This document shows positions 11,898-23,300 of a DNA stretch of 64,000 nucleotides, piece after piece. This DNA comes from Elymus sibiricus (lineage: Eukaryota; Streptophyta; Magnoliopsida; Poales; Poaceae). How positions within the stretch are numbered: position 1 is the stretch's first letter; each line of letters opens with the position of its first letter. The stretch is from contig CM077666.1 in assembly GCA_039707655.1 (NCBI GenBank), positions 308,104,166-308,168,165 on the forward strand. Reading direction: 5' to 3'. Position numbers and translations under genes: made by a program. Below the pieces are notes generated by a model, which was not told where the DNA came from, searched no databases, and saw only the letters and a list, made by a program, of their open reading frames with translations.

Positions 11898-12656
11898 TTG
11901 AATGATGAGCATGATTGCAATGTTGTTAGTATGCTTTCTATGAATATCCATGATGCTAATGATATGCAAAGCCATAAGCTTGGGGATGCTATATTTGATG
12001 AAGATGATATTTTTAGCCCCCAAAGTTTTGATGAGAAAATTTATTATGATGATAACATGCCTCCTATTTATGATGATTATAATTATGAAAGTGGATTTGG
12101 AGAGGTCATGACTTTATTTAATGACGAATCCACTATTTTGGAAGAGGTTTCAATTGATTATGACAACAAAGTTGCTATCTATGATGATTATGGTCATGAT
12201 TTTAATTTTCAATTGGATTATGCCAATCAAGTACCCCATGATAGTTATTTTGTTGAGTTTGCTCCTGCTATTATGAATGAGAAGAAAATTGCTTATGTGG
12301 AGAGTAGTAAAAATTATATGCTTATGGATCATGAAAAGAATGCTTTATGTGATAGTTATATTGTTGAATTCATTCATGATGCTACTGAAAATTATTATGA
12401 GAGGGGAAGATATGCTTATATATATTTCAACAACATCAAGTTTCCTCTCTATGTGTTGAAAGTTTTGAAGTTATACTTGTTTTGCCTTCCTATGCTAGTT
12501 GATTCTTGCTCCCAAAAGTTGTTTGCTCACAAAATCCCTATGCATAGGAAGTTAGTTAGACTTAAATGTGCTTGTCATATGCTTCATGATGCTCCCATTA
12601 TGTTTCAATTCTTCACTTTTTATGCGAGCATCATTGAAATCATCATGCCTAGCTAA
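11898..12656 (+). CDS. Acidic Asp/Tyr-rich ORF of the nested Gypsy fragment (252 aa), unknown function
   Basis: The reading frame is open from the ATG at 11898 to a TAA. The first 170 residues are rich in Asp, Tyr and Asn (for example YYDDNMPPIYDDYNYESGF) with repeated NN/DDYDDYN-like strings. The last 70 residues are more hydrophobic and include CACHMLHDAP. I recognise no gag, protease or polymerase motif. Gag-like sequence would be expected here in an autonomous Athila-type element, so this may be a non-autonomous derivative or a divergent gag remnant. AT-rich composition favours long open frames, so coding status is uncertain. Confidence 0.4.
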   Translation: MNDEHDCNVVSMLSMNIHDANDMQSHKLGDAIFDEDDIFSPQSFDEKIYYDDNMPPIYDDYNYESGFGEVMTLFNDESTILEEVSIDYDNKVAIYDDYGHDFNFQLDYANQVPHDSYFVEFAPAIMNEKKIAYVESSKNYMLMDHEKNALCDSYIVEFIHDATENYYERGRYAYIYFNNIKFPLYVLKVLKLYLFCLPMLVDSCSQKLFAHKIPMHRKLVRLKCACHMLHDAPIMFQFFTFYASIIEIIMPS

Positions 12657-12773
12657 AAGGCATTAAACAAAAGCGATTGTTGGGAGACAACCCACTATTT
12701 ATACCTACTATTTTTGTGTGTCCACATGATTAAGCTACTGTAGTAATCATGTTTTATATGTTTTCTTTCAATA

Positions 12774-13165
12774 TTGCGAGACGTTTATTCATTTAAGTCA
12801 GAGAATAATGGTTGTTCTATTTACATGAGTAATATCTTTTATGGTCATGCGCCCTTGGTGAATGGTTTATTCTTGTTGAATCTCGATTGTAGTGATACAC
12901 ATGTTCATAATATTGATGCCAAAAGATGCAAAGTTAATATAATGATAGTACCACATACTTGTGGCACTTCCGCTTAGGTCATATTGGTGTAAAGCACATG
13001 AAGAAACTCCATGCTGATGGACTTTTGGAATCTCTTGATTATGAATCATTTGAGACATGTGAACCATGCCTCATGGGCAAGATGACTAAAACCCCGTTTT
13101 TTGGAACAATGGAGTGGGCAAGTGACTTGTCGGAAATAATACATACATATGCGGTCCGATGAGTG
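12774..13165 (+). pseudogene. pol: Copia gag-pre-integrase / integrase zinc-finger region, frameshifted
   Basis: Angela-type coding sequence resumes here. The first part (PLVNGLFLLNLDCSDTHVHN) matches the region before integrase in this clade. A frameshift near 12955 leads into HFRLGHIGVKHMKKLHADGL and CEPCLMGKMTKTPF, the HHCC zinc finger that binds cDNA ends. The stretch ends IIHTYAVR and a TGA. The family usually reads HTDVCGPM, so the first catalytic Asp of integrase is replaced by Tyr and the frame is lost at the same point. Confidence 0.82.
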
Positions 13166-13887
13166 TTGAAGCGCGCGGTTGATATCATTATTTCTTGACC
13201 TTCACAGATGATTTAAGTAGATATGGGTATATTTACTTAATGGAGCACAAGTCTGAAACTTTTGAAAAGTTCAGACAGTTCCAGAGTGAACTGGAGAATC
13301 ATCGTAACAAGAAGATAAAATTCTTACGATCTGATCGTGGAGGAGAATATTTGAGTTACGAGTTTGGTATGCATTTAGGACAATGTGGAATAGTTTCACA
13401 GCTCACGCCACGTGGAACACCACAGCGTAATGGTGTGTCCGAACATCGTAATCGTACTCTATTGGATATGGTGCATTCTATGATGTCTCTTACCGATATG
13501 CCACTGTCATTTTGGGGTTATGCATTAGAGACAGCCGCATTCACTTTAAATAGGGCACCGTCTAAATCAGTTGAGACGACACCGTATGAGTTATGGTTTG
13601 GCAAGAAACCTAAGCTGTTGTTTCTTAAAGTTTGGGGATGCGACGCTTATGTCAAGAGGCTTCGGCCTGATAAGCTCGAACCCAAAGCGGAAAAGTGCGT
13701 CTTCATAGGATACCCTAAAGAGACCATTGGGTACACCTTCTATCACAGATCCAAGGGCAAGATCTTTGTTGCCAAGAATGGGTCCTTTTTAGAGAAGGAG
13801 TTTCTCACGAAAGAAGTGAGTGGGAGGAAAGTAGAACTTGATGAGGTAATCGTACCTTCTCTCGAACTGGAAAGTAGCACAACATAG
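13166..13887 (+). pseudogene. pol: Copia integrase core
   Basis: The open part (13195-13887, 230 aa) starts FTDDLSRYGYIYLM. The second catalytic Asp lies in FLRSDRGGEY and the Glu in GVSEHRNRTLLD, so two of three DDE residues remain. WGYALETAAFTLNRAPSKSVE and the KVWGCDAYVKRL block are hallmarks of plant Copia integrases. It ends at a TAG after LESSTT, with the linker to RT following in other frames. The lost first Asp and the frameshift just upstream make it non-functional. Confidence 0.88.
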
Positions 13888-15350
13888 AAGTCAGTTCCAA
13901 TGATGCCTACACCAACGGGAGAGGAAGCTAATGACGGTGATCATGAAACTTCGGATCAAGTTACTACTGAACTTCGTAGGTCGACCAGGACACGTTCCGC
14001 ACCAGAGTGGTACGGTAATCCTGTCCTGGAAGTCATGTTGTAAGTCAACGGCGAACCTACGAACTATGAAGAAGCAATGATGAGCCCGGATTCCGACAAA
14101 TGGCTTGAGGCCATGAAATCTGAGATAAGATCCATGTATGAGAACCAAGTATGGACTTTGGTAGACTTACCCAGTGACCGGCAGGCCATTGAGAACAAAT
14201 TGATCTTTAAGAAGAAGACAGACGCTGATGGTAATGTCACCGTCTATAAAGCTCAACTTGTCGCAAAAGGTTTTCGACAAGTTCAAGGAGTTGACTACGA
14301 TGAGACCTTCTCACCTGTAGTGATGCTGAAGTCTATTAGGATTATGTTAGCAATTGCTGCGTTTTATGATTATGAAATCTGGCTGATAGATGTGAAAACC
14401 GCGTTCCTTAATGGTTTCCTTAAGGAAGAGTTGTATATGATGTAACCGGAAGGTTTTATTGATCCTATAATGATGCTAATAAGGTGTGCAAGCTCTAGTG
14501 ATCCATCTATGGACTGGTGCAAGCATCTTGGAGTTGGAATATACGCTTTGATGAAGTGATCAAAGCTTTTGGTTTTATACAAACTTATGGAGAAGCTTGT
14601 GTTTACAAGAAAGTGAGTGGGAGCTCTGTAGCATTTCTAATATTGTATGTGGATGACATATTATTGATTGGAAATGATATAGAGTTTCTGGAAAGCACAA
14701 AGGGTTATTTGAACAAGAATTTTTTCAAAGGAAGACCTGAGTGAAGCTGCTTACATATTGGGCATTAAGATCTATAGAGATAGATCAAGACGCCTGATAG
14801 GACTTTCACAGAGCACATACCTTGACAAGATTTTGAAGAAGTTCAAAATGGACCAGTCAAAGAAGGGGTTCTTGCCTGTGTTGCAAGGTGTGAAGTTGAG
14901 TAGGACTCAAAGCCCGACCACGGTAGAAGTAAGAGAAAGGATGAAAGCCATCCCCTATGCTTCAGACATAGGCTCTATAATGTATGCCATGCTGTGTACC
15001 AAACCTGATGTGTGCCTTGCCATGTGTCTGGCAAGTAGGTACCAGAGTGATCCAAGAGTAGATCACTAGACAACGGTTAAAAATATCCTTAAGTACCTAA
15101 AGAGGACTAAGGAAATGTTTCTCATTAATGGAGGTGAAGATAAGCTTGTCATAAAGGGTTACGTCGATGCTAGCTTTGACACTGATCCGGATGACTAAAA
15201 GTCTCAATCTGGATATGTATTAAATAGTGGAGTAGTTAGCTGGAGTACCTCCAAGCAGAGCGTTGTAGACATAGAGATTTGCGAAGAACATATGAACCTG
15301 AATGTGGCAGACCGTTGACTAAACCTCTTCCACGAGCAAAACATTATCAG
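13888..15350 (+). pseudogene. pol: Copia reverse transcriptase and RNase H, heavily broken
   Basis: RT begins near 14077 with SDKWLEAMKSEIRSM and contains VAKGFRQVQGVDYDETFSP and the first catalytic Asp region LIDVKTAFLNGFL. A TAA at 14443-14445 and a frameshift follow. The catalytic box LYVDDILLIGND is intact near 14645-14680. Further breaks lie near 14744 and at the TAG at 15067-15069. RNase H is recognisable near 15160-15260 (YVDASFDTDPDD, stop, then SQSGYVLNSGVVSWSTSKQ). Beyond it the typical terminal KPLP segment precedes the 3' LTR. Confidence 0.85.
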
Positions 15351-15422
15351 CACCAGGACTCCATGGGTGTTAGATTCATAACTATGTAAACTAGATTATT
15401 GACTCTAGTGCAAGTGGGAGAC

Positions 15423-17159
15423 TGTCGAAAATATGCCCTAGAGGCAATAATAAATTGGTTATTATCATATTTCACGTTCATGATAAATGTTTATTATTCA
15501 TGCTATAATTGTATTGATCGGAAACTTAAATACATGTGTGAATACATAAACTACACCGTGTCCCTAGTAAGCCTCTACTAGACTAGCTCGTTGATCAAAG
15601 ATGGTTATGGTTTCCTGACCATAGACATGAGTTTTCATTTGATAACGGGATCACATCATTAGGAGAATGATGTGATGGACAGACCCCACCGTAAGCTTAG
15701 CATCAGATCGTTTAGTTATTTGCTATAGCTTTCTTCATGTCAAGTATCAGTTCCTTAGTCCATGAGATCATGCCACTCCTGGATACTGGAGGAATACTTT
15801 GTGTGCTATCAAATGTCACTTCATAACTGGGTGATCATAAAGGTGCTCTACATGTATCTCCGAAGGTATCTGTTGAGTTGCATGGATCGAGACTGGGATT
15901 TGTCACTCCGTGTGACGGAGAGATATCTCTGGGCCCTCTCGGTAATACAACATCACAAGAAGCTTCATGTGACTAATGAGTTTAGTCATGGGATTTTGTA
16001 TTACAGAACGAGTAAAGAGACTTGCCGATAACGAGATTGAACTAGGTATGGAGATACCGACGATTGAATCTCGGGCAAGTAACATATTGCCGGACAAAGG
16101 GAATTGCATACGGGATTAACTGAATCCTTGACCTCGTGGTTCAACCGATAAAGATCTTCGTTGAATATGTGGGAATCAATATGGGCATCTAGGTCCCGCT
16201 ATTGATTTTTTATCGGAGAGGAGTTACGGTCATGTCTGCATGTTCCCGAACTCGTAGGGTCGCACGCTTAACGTTCGGTAGCGCTAGGGTAAAAATGAGA
16301 TATTAATATAGTGAAGTCCGAAGGTTGTTCGGAGTCCTGGATGGGATCCGGGACATCACGAGGAGCTCCGGAATGGTGCGGAGGTAAAGATTTATATATG
16401 GGAAGTCATATTTTGGGTTCCGGAAAAAGTTTGGTTTTTTCCGGTATTGTACCAGGAAGGTTCTAGAAGGTTCCAGAGTGGGGACCACATGCATGGGGGG
16501 ACCCACATGAACGTGGGTAGTGGGGAAAGGCCCCACACCCCTGGTCTTGGCGCACCAAGATCCCACCTTAAAAGGAATAGGATCATATCCCGAAGGGATA
16601 AGATCAAGATCCCTAAAAAGGGGGGATAACGATCGGTGGGGAAAGGAAAGGAGGGATTTCCTTCCTCCCTCCTTAACCAACGACCCTAGGGGCTTGGAGG
16701 GCAAGCCACCAGCCCCCTCCACGCCTATATAAAGGTGGGGAGGCGTTGGGGGCAGCCACCCTTCCACTCTTGCCCGTCTCCCTCCCGTTACACCTCCTCC
16801 ACCTCGCGCAGACGCTTGGTGAAGCCCTGCTGCAGTTCCGCTGCTGCCACCACCACCACGCTGTCGTGTTGGTTCAGATCTCATCTACCTCCTCTACCTC
16901 GATTGCTGGATCAAGAAGGAGAGGACCCCACCGAGCCGAACATGTGCTAAACTCGGAGTTGCCGCCCGTTCGGCACTAGATCGGATTGGATCACGATTGG
17001 ATCATGAAGAGTACGACTACATCAACCGCGTTTTATACGCTTTCGCTTTTGGTCTACAAGGGTACGTAGACACACTCCCCTCTTGTTGCTATGCATATCC
17101 TAGATTAGATCTTGGGTGTTCGTAGGAAAAAATATATTTTCATGCTTCGTTCCCCATCA
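15423..17159 (+). repeat. 3' LTR of the Angela-type element (1737 bp)
   Basis: It begins TGTCGAAAATATGCCCTAGA after the purine-rich CAAGTGGGAGAC and ends CTTCGTTCCCCATCA. It contains CTATATAAAG at 16725-16734, the LTR TATA box. Long open frames inside it on both strands are by-products of GC-rich sequence. Confidence 0.92.
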
Positions 17160-17369
17160 TCACCTCCCCGACAACGGCGCCAGAAAAGAGCTTGATGTCT
17201 ACTACACAACTTATTCTTGTAGACTTTGTTGGGCCTGCAAGCGCAGAGTTTTATTGGACAACAGCAAATTTCCCTCAAGTGGATGACCTAAGGTTTATCA
17301 ATCCGTGGGAGGTGTAGGATGAAGATGGTCTCTCTCAAACAACCCTGCAATCAACTACAAACAATCTCT
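17160..17369 (-). mobile_element. Reversed Gypsy LTR end and primer site
   Basis: Read on the minus strand this is an LTR 3' end (17369 down to 17193, ending ACATCA), a short spacer and the primer site TGGCGCCGTTGTCGGGGA at about 17163-17182. It closely resembles 11478-11685 of the nested Gypsy fragment but in the opposite orientation, so a second copy of that family was present. Confidence 0.82.
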
Positions 17370-18028
17370 TGATGGGGAACGAAGCATGAAAATCAAAAAA
17401 AATCTACGAACACCCAAGATCTAATCTAGGAGATGCATAGCAACGAGAGAGGAGTGTGTCTACATACCCTTATAGACCGAAAGCGGAAGCGTATAAAACG
17501 CGGTTGATGTTGTCGTACTCTTCGCGATCCAATCACAATCCAACCGATCTAGTGCCGAACGGACAACACCTCCGAGTTTAGCACACGTTCGGCTTGGTGG
17601 CGTCCTCTCCTTCTTATCCAGCGAGCGAGGGAGAGGAGGTAGATGAGATCTGAACCAACACGGCGGCGTGGTGGTGGTGGCAGCAGCGGAACTACAGCAG
17701 GGTTTCGCCAAGCGTCTGTGCGAGGTGGAGGAGGTGTAACGGGAGAGATACGGGCAAGGGTGGAAGGGTGCAGCTCCCCATGCGCCTCCCCACTATATAT
17801 AGGGGTGGAGGGGGCTGGTGGCTTGCCCTCCAAGCCCCTAGGGTCGTTGGCCAAGGGGGGAGGAAGGAAATCCCTTCTTTCCTTTCCCCACCGATCGATA
17901 TCCCCTTTTTTAGGGATCTTGATCTTATCCCTTCGGGATATGATCCTATTCCTTGTAAGGGGGGATCTTGGTGCGCCTAGACCAGGGGTGTTGGGCCTTT
18001 CCCCACTACCCACGTTCATGTGGGTCCC
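17370..18028 (-). repeat. Reversed Angela-type LTR fragment (3' 659 bp)
   Basis: The minus strand reads the last 659 bp of an Angela-type LTR, equivalent to about 16499-17159. It begins on the plus strand with TGATGGGGAACGAAG, the reverse of the LTR end. Its TATA region is at 17791-17803. It is cut at GTGGGTCCC, where another LTR begins. Confidence 0.88.
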
Positions 18029-18313
18029 TGATACGTCCAATTTGCATCATGATTTCCTACTGTTATTTGTAATGTATTTAGTCATTATTTCACTTTATGA
18101 TGTAGTTCTTATGTCTTTTCTCTCTTAATTTGCAAGATTTACATGAAGAGGGAGAATACCAGCAGCTGGAATTCTGGACCTGAAATAGCTACAACAGAGA
18201 TACCTATTCTACAGAGCTCCAATTGACCTGAAACTTCACGGAGATTTTTTATTGAATATATAAAAAATACTGGAGAAAAGAAATACCAGAGGGGACCCAC
18301 CAGTTGCCCACAA
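18029..18313 (+). repeat. Athila-type LTR fragment (first 285 bp)
   Basis: It starts TGATACGTCCAATTTGCATC and follows the LTR at 5419 closely. It stops at CCCACAAG, the first arm of the GC-rich hairpin present in that LTR. Confidence 0.82.
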
Positions 18314-18501
18314 GGCAACAGGGCGCTGCTACTTGTAGACTGCGTTGGTATTTCCCCGAAGAGGAGAGGATGATGCAGTATAGTAGAGATAAGTATTTCC
18401 CACAGTTAAGAACCAAGGTTATCAATCCAGTAGGAGAAGCAAGCAAAATTCCGTTAAGCGCACCTGCACACACAAAAGCAAACACTTGCACCCAACGCAA
18501 A
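18314..18501 (-). repeat. Minus-strand Gypsy LTR, part 1 (split by Helitron)
   Basis: This is the first half of a reversed Gypsy LTR whose other half lies at 35132-36380. The plus strand reads ...CACCCAACGCAAA up to 18501, and the text resumes at 35132 with TAAGAGGGTTGTCAATCC. The joined text matches the uninterrupted order I remember from related wheat LTRs. Confidence 0.75.
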
Positions 18502-18531
18502 CTAGTAGAATGCCCGTGCGTTGCCACGGGC
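18502..18531 (-). repeat. Helitron 3' terminal hairpin and CTAG end
   Basis: Stem arms GCCCGTG (18512-18518) and CACGGGC (18525-18531) enclose a six-base loop. Ten bases separate the stem from the end. This matches the Helitron termination signal. Confidence 0.85.
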
Positions 18532-19267
18532 TTTTGAAATATTTTGCTGGAGTTACGTAAACATAATGCATGTTAATTTCATATGTAGAGAAACATAGCA
18601 CGGGCACAATCGGGTAATAATTTAAATCCACTTCACTTGCAATGTAAATCGATAACAAAAAGGCAATTTGGCGATGCATACATATAAAACGATGATCTAA
18701 CTAAAAATTGGTTACAAATTAAGATCTATTTAATGCGCTTAATAAATTCTCGCACAATATCAGAAATGTTGTCTTTATCTTCATTGACACGATATTTGAG
18801 CAAGTATAATAAAAACGTCTTCCTCAACTCGTACCCATCATGCACAAGCAATATATGCAATTAGCATGAATCCTTCATGTTGAAGGTCTTAAAATGTGTA
18901 ACGGAGAATACTCACCGTACAAACCGGACGAACTAATTCTTTACCATTCCACCAGAGCATAACGGAAAAAAATAGCCAGAAAAATCTCTGCAATTTGCTA
19001 AATTAATATTATCTTGAATATATAGTGATAATACAAATAAAATGTATTAGTATGGTCACGATGCATGGAAATTCCAAGGGGAGTGCCTTTGCGATTAACT
19101 AACAAGAAATTTGTGTTTTAGTTGAACTCGCTTGTCACTGGTCTTCCTCCAAGTTTTTGTCTTCTTTCTTCACTCGTCTATCCAACCACCTCCACTACAC
19201 CCCACCTGAGATCATCGACATCCGGGCACCCCAAACCGCCCCTATACGCACGGTCGGACGGCCCGGT
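18532..19267. other. Helitron body, 3' side
   Basis: The sequence is AT-rich to about 19120, then more GC-rich (19120-19267) up to the nested retrotransposon. The GC-rich part could be captured host sequence continuing at 28804. I see no gene. Confidence 0.5.
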
Positions 19268-19751
19268 TGTCGGTACCAAAACCGGCAGATCTCGGGTAGG
19301 GGGTCCGAACTATGGGTCAAGGAGTCGATGGTAACAGAGAGCGTAGAGACAGCGATTTACCCAGGTTCGGGCCCTCTCGAGGAGGTAAAACCCTACGTCC
19401 TGCTTGATTGTATTGATGTGATTGTATGAAGGTTACAGAGTTGATCTACCTCGAGATCAGATGGGCTAAACCCTAGATTATGAGTCTTTTTTCCCTATGG
19501 ACTAAACCTCCTGGTTTATATAGACACCAGGGGGGCCCTAGGGTTACATATGGTCGGTTATCATCAGGGATAAACATGCCGGTTATGCCATCTATTCCTT
19601 GGAAGAGACGCCAAGACTTCAGAGATTTCCTTCTATCATACGGGGTCGTCCACAATCCAGCCTTCCATCGACGTGTAGAGAGCGGCCCACCAATCCGGCC
19701 CATGAGAGATAGGCCGGCAGCCCGAGTACCCCCTAGTCCGGGACACCCTCA
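19268..19751 (-). repeat. 3' LTR of the Tat-type element
   Basis: On the plus strand it reads TGTCGGTACCAAAACCGG ... GGGACACCCTCA. It is the 3' LTR because gag-protease runs on the minus strand toward it. It is flanked by CCGGT at 19263-19267. Confidence 0.92.
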
Positions 19752-19766
19752 GTAGCCCCCGAACTA
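19752..19766 (-). other. Polypurine tract of the Tat-type element
   Basis: The minus strand reads AGTTCGGGGGCTAC immediately before the LTR start TGAGGGTGTCC, the expected place for plus-strand priming. Confidence 0.6.
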
Positions 19767-20211
19767 GTCTTCGAAGCCGAGGTAGATGCCAAACACCATC
19801 GGCTTTGTGGACCAGTTCACTTTCCTCCGTGACACCGGTAACAGGCCTGTATTACACCGAGTTGTATTTTCAAGCATTATCCGGTCGTGTATGCGCCGAA
19901 CTGTATCTTGGTAACGAAGTATAATAATAACTTAGCCCCGAAGGCTAGCCGCTTCGGCGTGAACAGTGTTCTCATCTGACAACTTTTACCGAAGGGTCAC
20001 ACCTTGCCACGACCGCAAGTTGGTTTATGACAAACTCGATTCGCGGTTCGAGGTGGTTCTCATTGGCACGTTCCATCGATATGGAGATCGTGTCCTGTTT
20101 TCAAGGGATATAATCAATAATCCGCCTCACCCCACGCGCGCATAATGGCACGGTTATACAGGGAAGCGGCGAGGACTGTGGCGCAGTAAAGGGACCGTGG
20201 GTTTTACAGCC

Positions 20212-20220
20212 CATAAAAGG
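20212..20220 (+). promoter_or_regulatory. Possible TATA box of the antisense additional gene
   Basis: CATAAAAGG lies 132 bp upstream of the ATG at 20352 in otherwise GC-rich sequence. The spacing would suit an internal promoter driving the plus-strand gene. This is inference from position only. Confidence 0.35.
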
Positions 20221-20351
20221 GGCACAGTCTTTGTTTCGGTCGCACGCTCTCACTCCCCTCTTTCGCCATTGCCTTCCCCATCTCTTGAGCTCCAACACCC
20301 AGATCTGCTCTCCCTCCCAAGAACCTTTCCATCCACCCGCCTAATCCAGCA

Positions 20352-23300
20352 ATGGTGGGTTCCGGGTCCAAGGGCAAATGGGAGGCGTCCGTCGTCACCG
20401 AAAGCGCCATCATGGAGTTGAAGGGCGCGGGATATCTCCCTGCCGACGTAGCCCACCGTGCTCCAGAGGCCGGCCAGGCCGTCCCCACGCCGCGACCGGG
20501 CGAAAGGGTGGTGTTCGTCCCCCACTTCCTCCGAGGATTAGGATTTCCCCTTCACCCCTTCGTCAGGGGTCTTATGTTCTTTTACGGGCTTGACTTCCAC
20601 GATCTCGCGCCGAATTCCTTTCTACATATATCGGCCTTCATCATCATCTGTGAAGCCTTTCTCCGGATCCGGCCACACTTCGGCCTGTGGCTGAAGGTCT
20701 TCAACATCAAGCCGAAGATCGTCGACGGCCAACAAGCGGACTGTGGGAGTGCTATGGTCAGCAAACTCCCCCGAGTGGAATGGCCAGAGGGCACCTTCAT
20801 CGAGACCGTCAAGGTTTGGCAGAGGGAATGGTTCTACATCACCGAGCCGAGGAGTGCGGGTTGGGGGGCGATTTCGGCCTTCCGATTCGGACCCCCTACA
20901 AGGTTGGTCTCATGGACCAAGAAAGGCCTCGACTGGGGGGTAAACAAGGAGGTGGAGCAGCTACAGCAACAAATTGCCAAGATGATAGGGAAAGGCGTCA
21001 AGCTGCCCAACGTGGTCCAGATCATGCTCGGCCGTCGAATACTCCCATGCCAGGATATGGGCTCCCCCATGTGGGCCTACAAGCCCGAAGACCCGGTCAC
21101 CGTGCGCAACTTCTTCCGCACCACCCACGCCCAGCTATGGAGAGCGCTGTTCAAGCCGCAGAAGGACTGGCCAGCCGAGGGAGAGGACATCGGACTTGAT
21201 GCCGCAAACCCCCCACGGGAGGTATGACTAAGTTTGTTCTTGTATCTGAACTATTTCCCTTTAATAAGGTACTCAACTTCTTGACTTCTCATCCACAGAA
21301 ATGGCTGAAGAAGGCCCAGCGGATTGACAGTCTGGCGCCGCTGCCAGAAGGACCAAGGACGCCCCTCCTGACGGCCATGTTGGCCAGGGAGCCGTACGAG
21401 GTGCCGGAAAGGAAGGAGAAGAAGAAGTAACAGGGGGAGGCCAGAGAGAGCCTCTGCTCCCGAAGACCCCCGGGTGCTAGATCCGGGGACACCAATGCTC
21501 CCTCCGTGCAAGAGGAGGAGAAGGAGCAAGGAGAGGACGGGAAGGAGGACGATTCCTCCCGAACAGGGAAGAGGGTGGCGTCCGAGGATGCCGAGGAGGA
21601 GCCTCCTCGACCCGCTCCCAAAAGACCGTGCAAGGCCAAGGTAGCCTTGTCCGACGATAGCTCGACTTCTGCCGAGGACTCTGAGGCCTCAGAAGAGGTT
21701 CCTCGGAAAATTCCCAGGGCCAAACCGCAGGCCCAAAGGTATGCGCTCTAGCGACTACCTGAGCATCTTTAGCCGAACTGGGCTGATACTGATCAAGTTT
21801 CCATGTGCAACTTTGCAGTCCACTGCGCGATCTCCCCGCCGACCGAGTTTCAGAGGGGGATTCTCCACCGGCGGCGCTAGCGGAGAGCGGCATTGGATCC
21901 CGCGCCTCGCCTTCCCCAATCGTGAAGGAAACTGAGGAGGTCCTGTCGAGGAGGACTCTTCCCATGCCACACACAGGGGAAGGAGGCGATACTATCATGG
22001 CCGAGGTGAATGCCTCTGTCGCCGAAGACCAGGAGGGGAGGGCCCCTCTGATGAACGAGAGGGAGGAGCTCAGACGAACCGAGCTCTCTCCGAGGATCAC
22101 TCCAGAGACGTCAAGGCGTCCCGAGTCCGGTGCTCCGGACTTGGAGAAGGAAGGAGTCGGAGTACCACCGCCACCCCTGCCTGCCCAAGAGCAGGCATCG
22201 ACCAGGTGGCCGGACGAGATGGAGGACGCTGTAACCAGCTCCTCCATCGCCGAAGAGCACCGTGCACTTATGGGCGCGGTGCTACAGAGTATTCGGTCCG
22301 TGGATAACGGACTGAAGGAGGCTTTTAGTGGCCTTCTGACCGGCTTCAAGGTGAGCAAAGTAATGCTTTTTCCTTAGGAAAATTCATTTGTGCAAATATA
22401 TAGCCTCATACATAGTAGCCCCCGAGACTCTGACCGGATCAAAAATCGACATCTCGGATATTAATGGGTGCAGAATAATGCGCAAGCATCATCCTTGGCC
22501 ACAGCTGCCAACGCTGAAGAGTTGGCCGAGCTGAATCGGAAGCTAAAGAGCTCCGAGGACGATCTGAGCCTGGTGAACAAGAGGTTCGACGAGGCGCAAG
22601 GTAAGGCCGAGTTGTGATAGTGAATACAGCCGTAGATTTGAAGCAGTGTTCGATGTATCCTAACGGAGATAACCGATTGAACTGCAGCTGCCGCCGCGGA
22701 GGTCGAAAGCCTCAAGGACGCACTGAGGACAGCTCAGGCGGACATGGCGACGCAAAAGTCGGCAGCCGAATAGGCAGCTGCCGAGCTGGCGGCGCTGAGA
22801 ACCACAAGTGAAAAGCACGAGGCCAGGGTGCTGGAAGTGCAGCAGGAGCTCGGGGGATGCCGTCACAAGATGTGAGGCCCTTGAGCAAAAGAATAATGAG
22901 CAAGCCGCCGAGCTGACCTCATTAGCAGCGGTGGCTAAGGAAGCGCGGACAGAGGCGCGCGGTTACCAAGAAGAGCTCCGCCAAGTCAGGCTGATCGCGG
23001 ACGGTAAGCCGTACTTGTTACAATGTGTCTTTGGAGGTAACAGGTTCGCGTTGCTCACGCGGGTATGGTGTTCCGCAGGCGCCTTTGCGGACCTCCCAAA
23101 GAGTGCGGCGGATGCGGCGAGGTTCTTCGCCGGCCAGGAGGGTTGGGCCGAGCAGAGGCTTTTCTGGGCGCAATTTCAAGTGCCCGAACACCCTCCCCTC
23201 CTCAACAACCAGATGAAACAGCTAATGGAGCTGCATCGGATGGCGGAGCCGGTGATGAAGGACCTCTGCGTCAAACTATGGCCGTCGGAGCCGCTGCCGA

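Larger units (their letters stand above)
10011..12770 (+). mobile_element. Gypsy element fragment nested in the Angela-type element (5' LTR plus partial interior)
   Basis: A complete LTR (10011-11652) is followed by a tRNA primer site and 1.1 kb of interior with one acidic ORF. Angela-type coding sequence resumes near 12775 without a second LTR. The right limit is approximate (12765-12790). The Angela protease region is missing at the same place, so insertion was accompanied or followed by a deletion. Confidence 0.75.
6920..17159 (+). mobile_element. Angela/WIS/BARE1-type Ty1/Copia retrotransposon, degraded, with nested Gypsy insert
   Basis: The order is LTR, leader, gag with zinc knuckle, gag-pre-integrase, integrase, RT, RNase H, LTR. 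Integrase before RT defines Copia. The LTR start (TGTCGAAAATATGCCCTAGA) and end (CTTCGTTCCCCATCA) match what I remember of the BARE1/Angela/WIS clade. The 5' LTR lacks its first ~770 bp, the protease region is replaced by a Gypsy fragment, and the coding regions carry many stops and frameshifts. Confidence 0.9.

Noticed and set aside
16303..18128. Long frames of 160-193 codons in Angela-type LTRs
   Set aside because: Near-identical frames appear wherever this LTR part occurs, in both orientations. They are by-products of GC-rich LTR sequence.
21477..22358. 293-codon minus-strand frame opposite the antisense gene
   Set aside because: It is the shadow of exons 2 and 3 of the plus-strand gene, which have consistent splice phases and a recognisable domain context.
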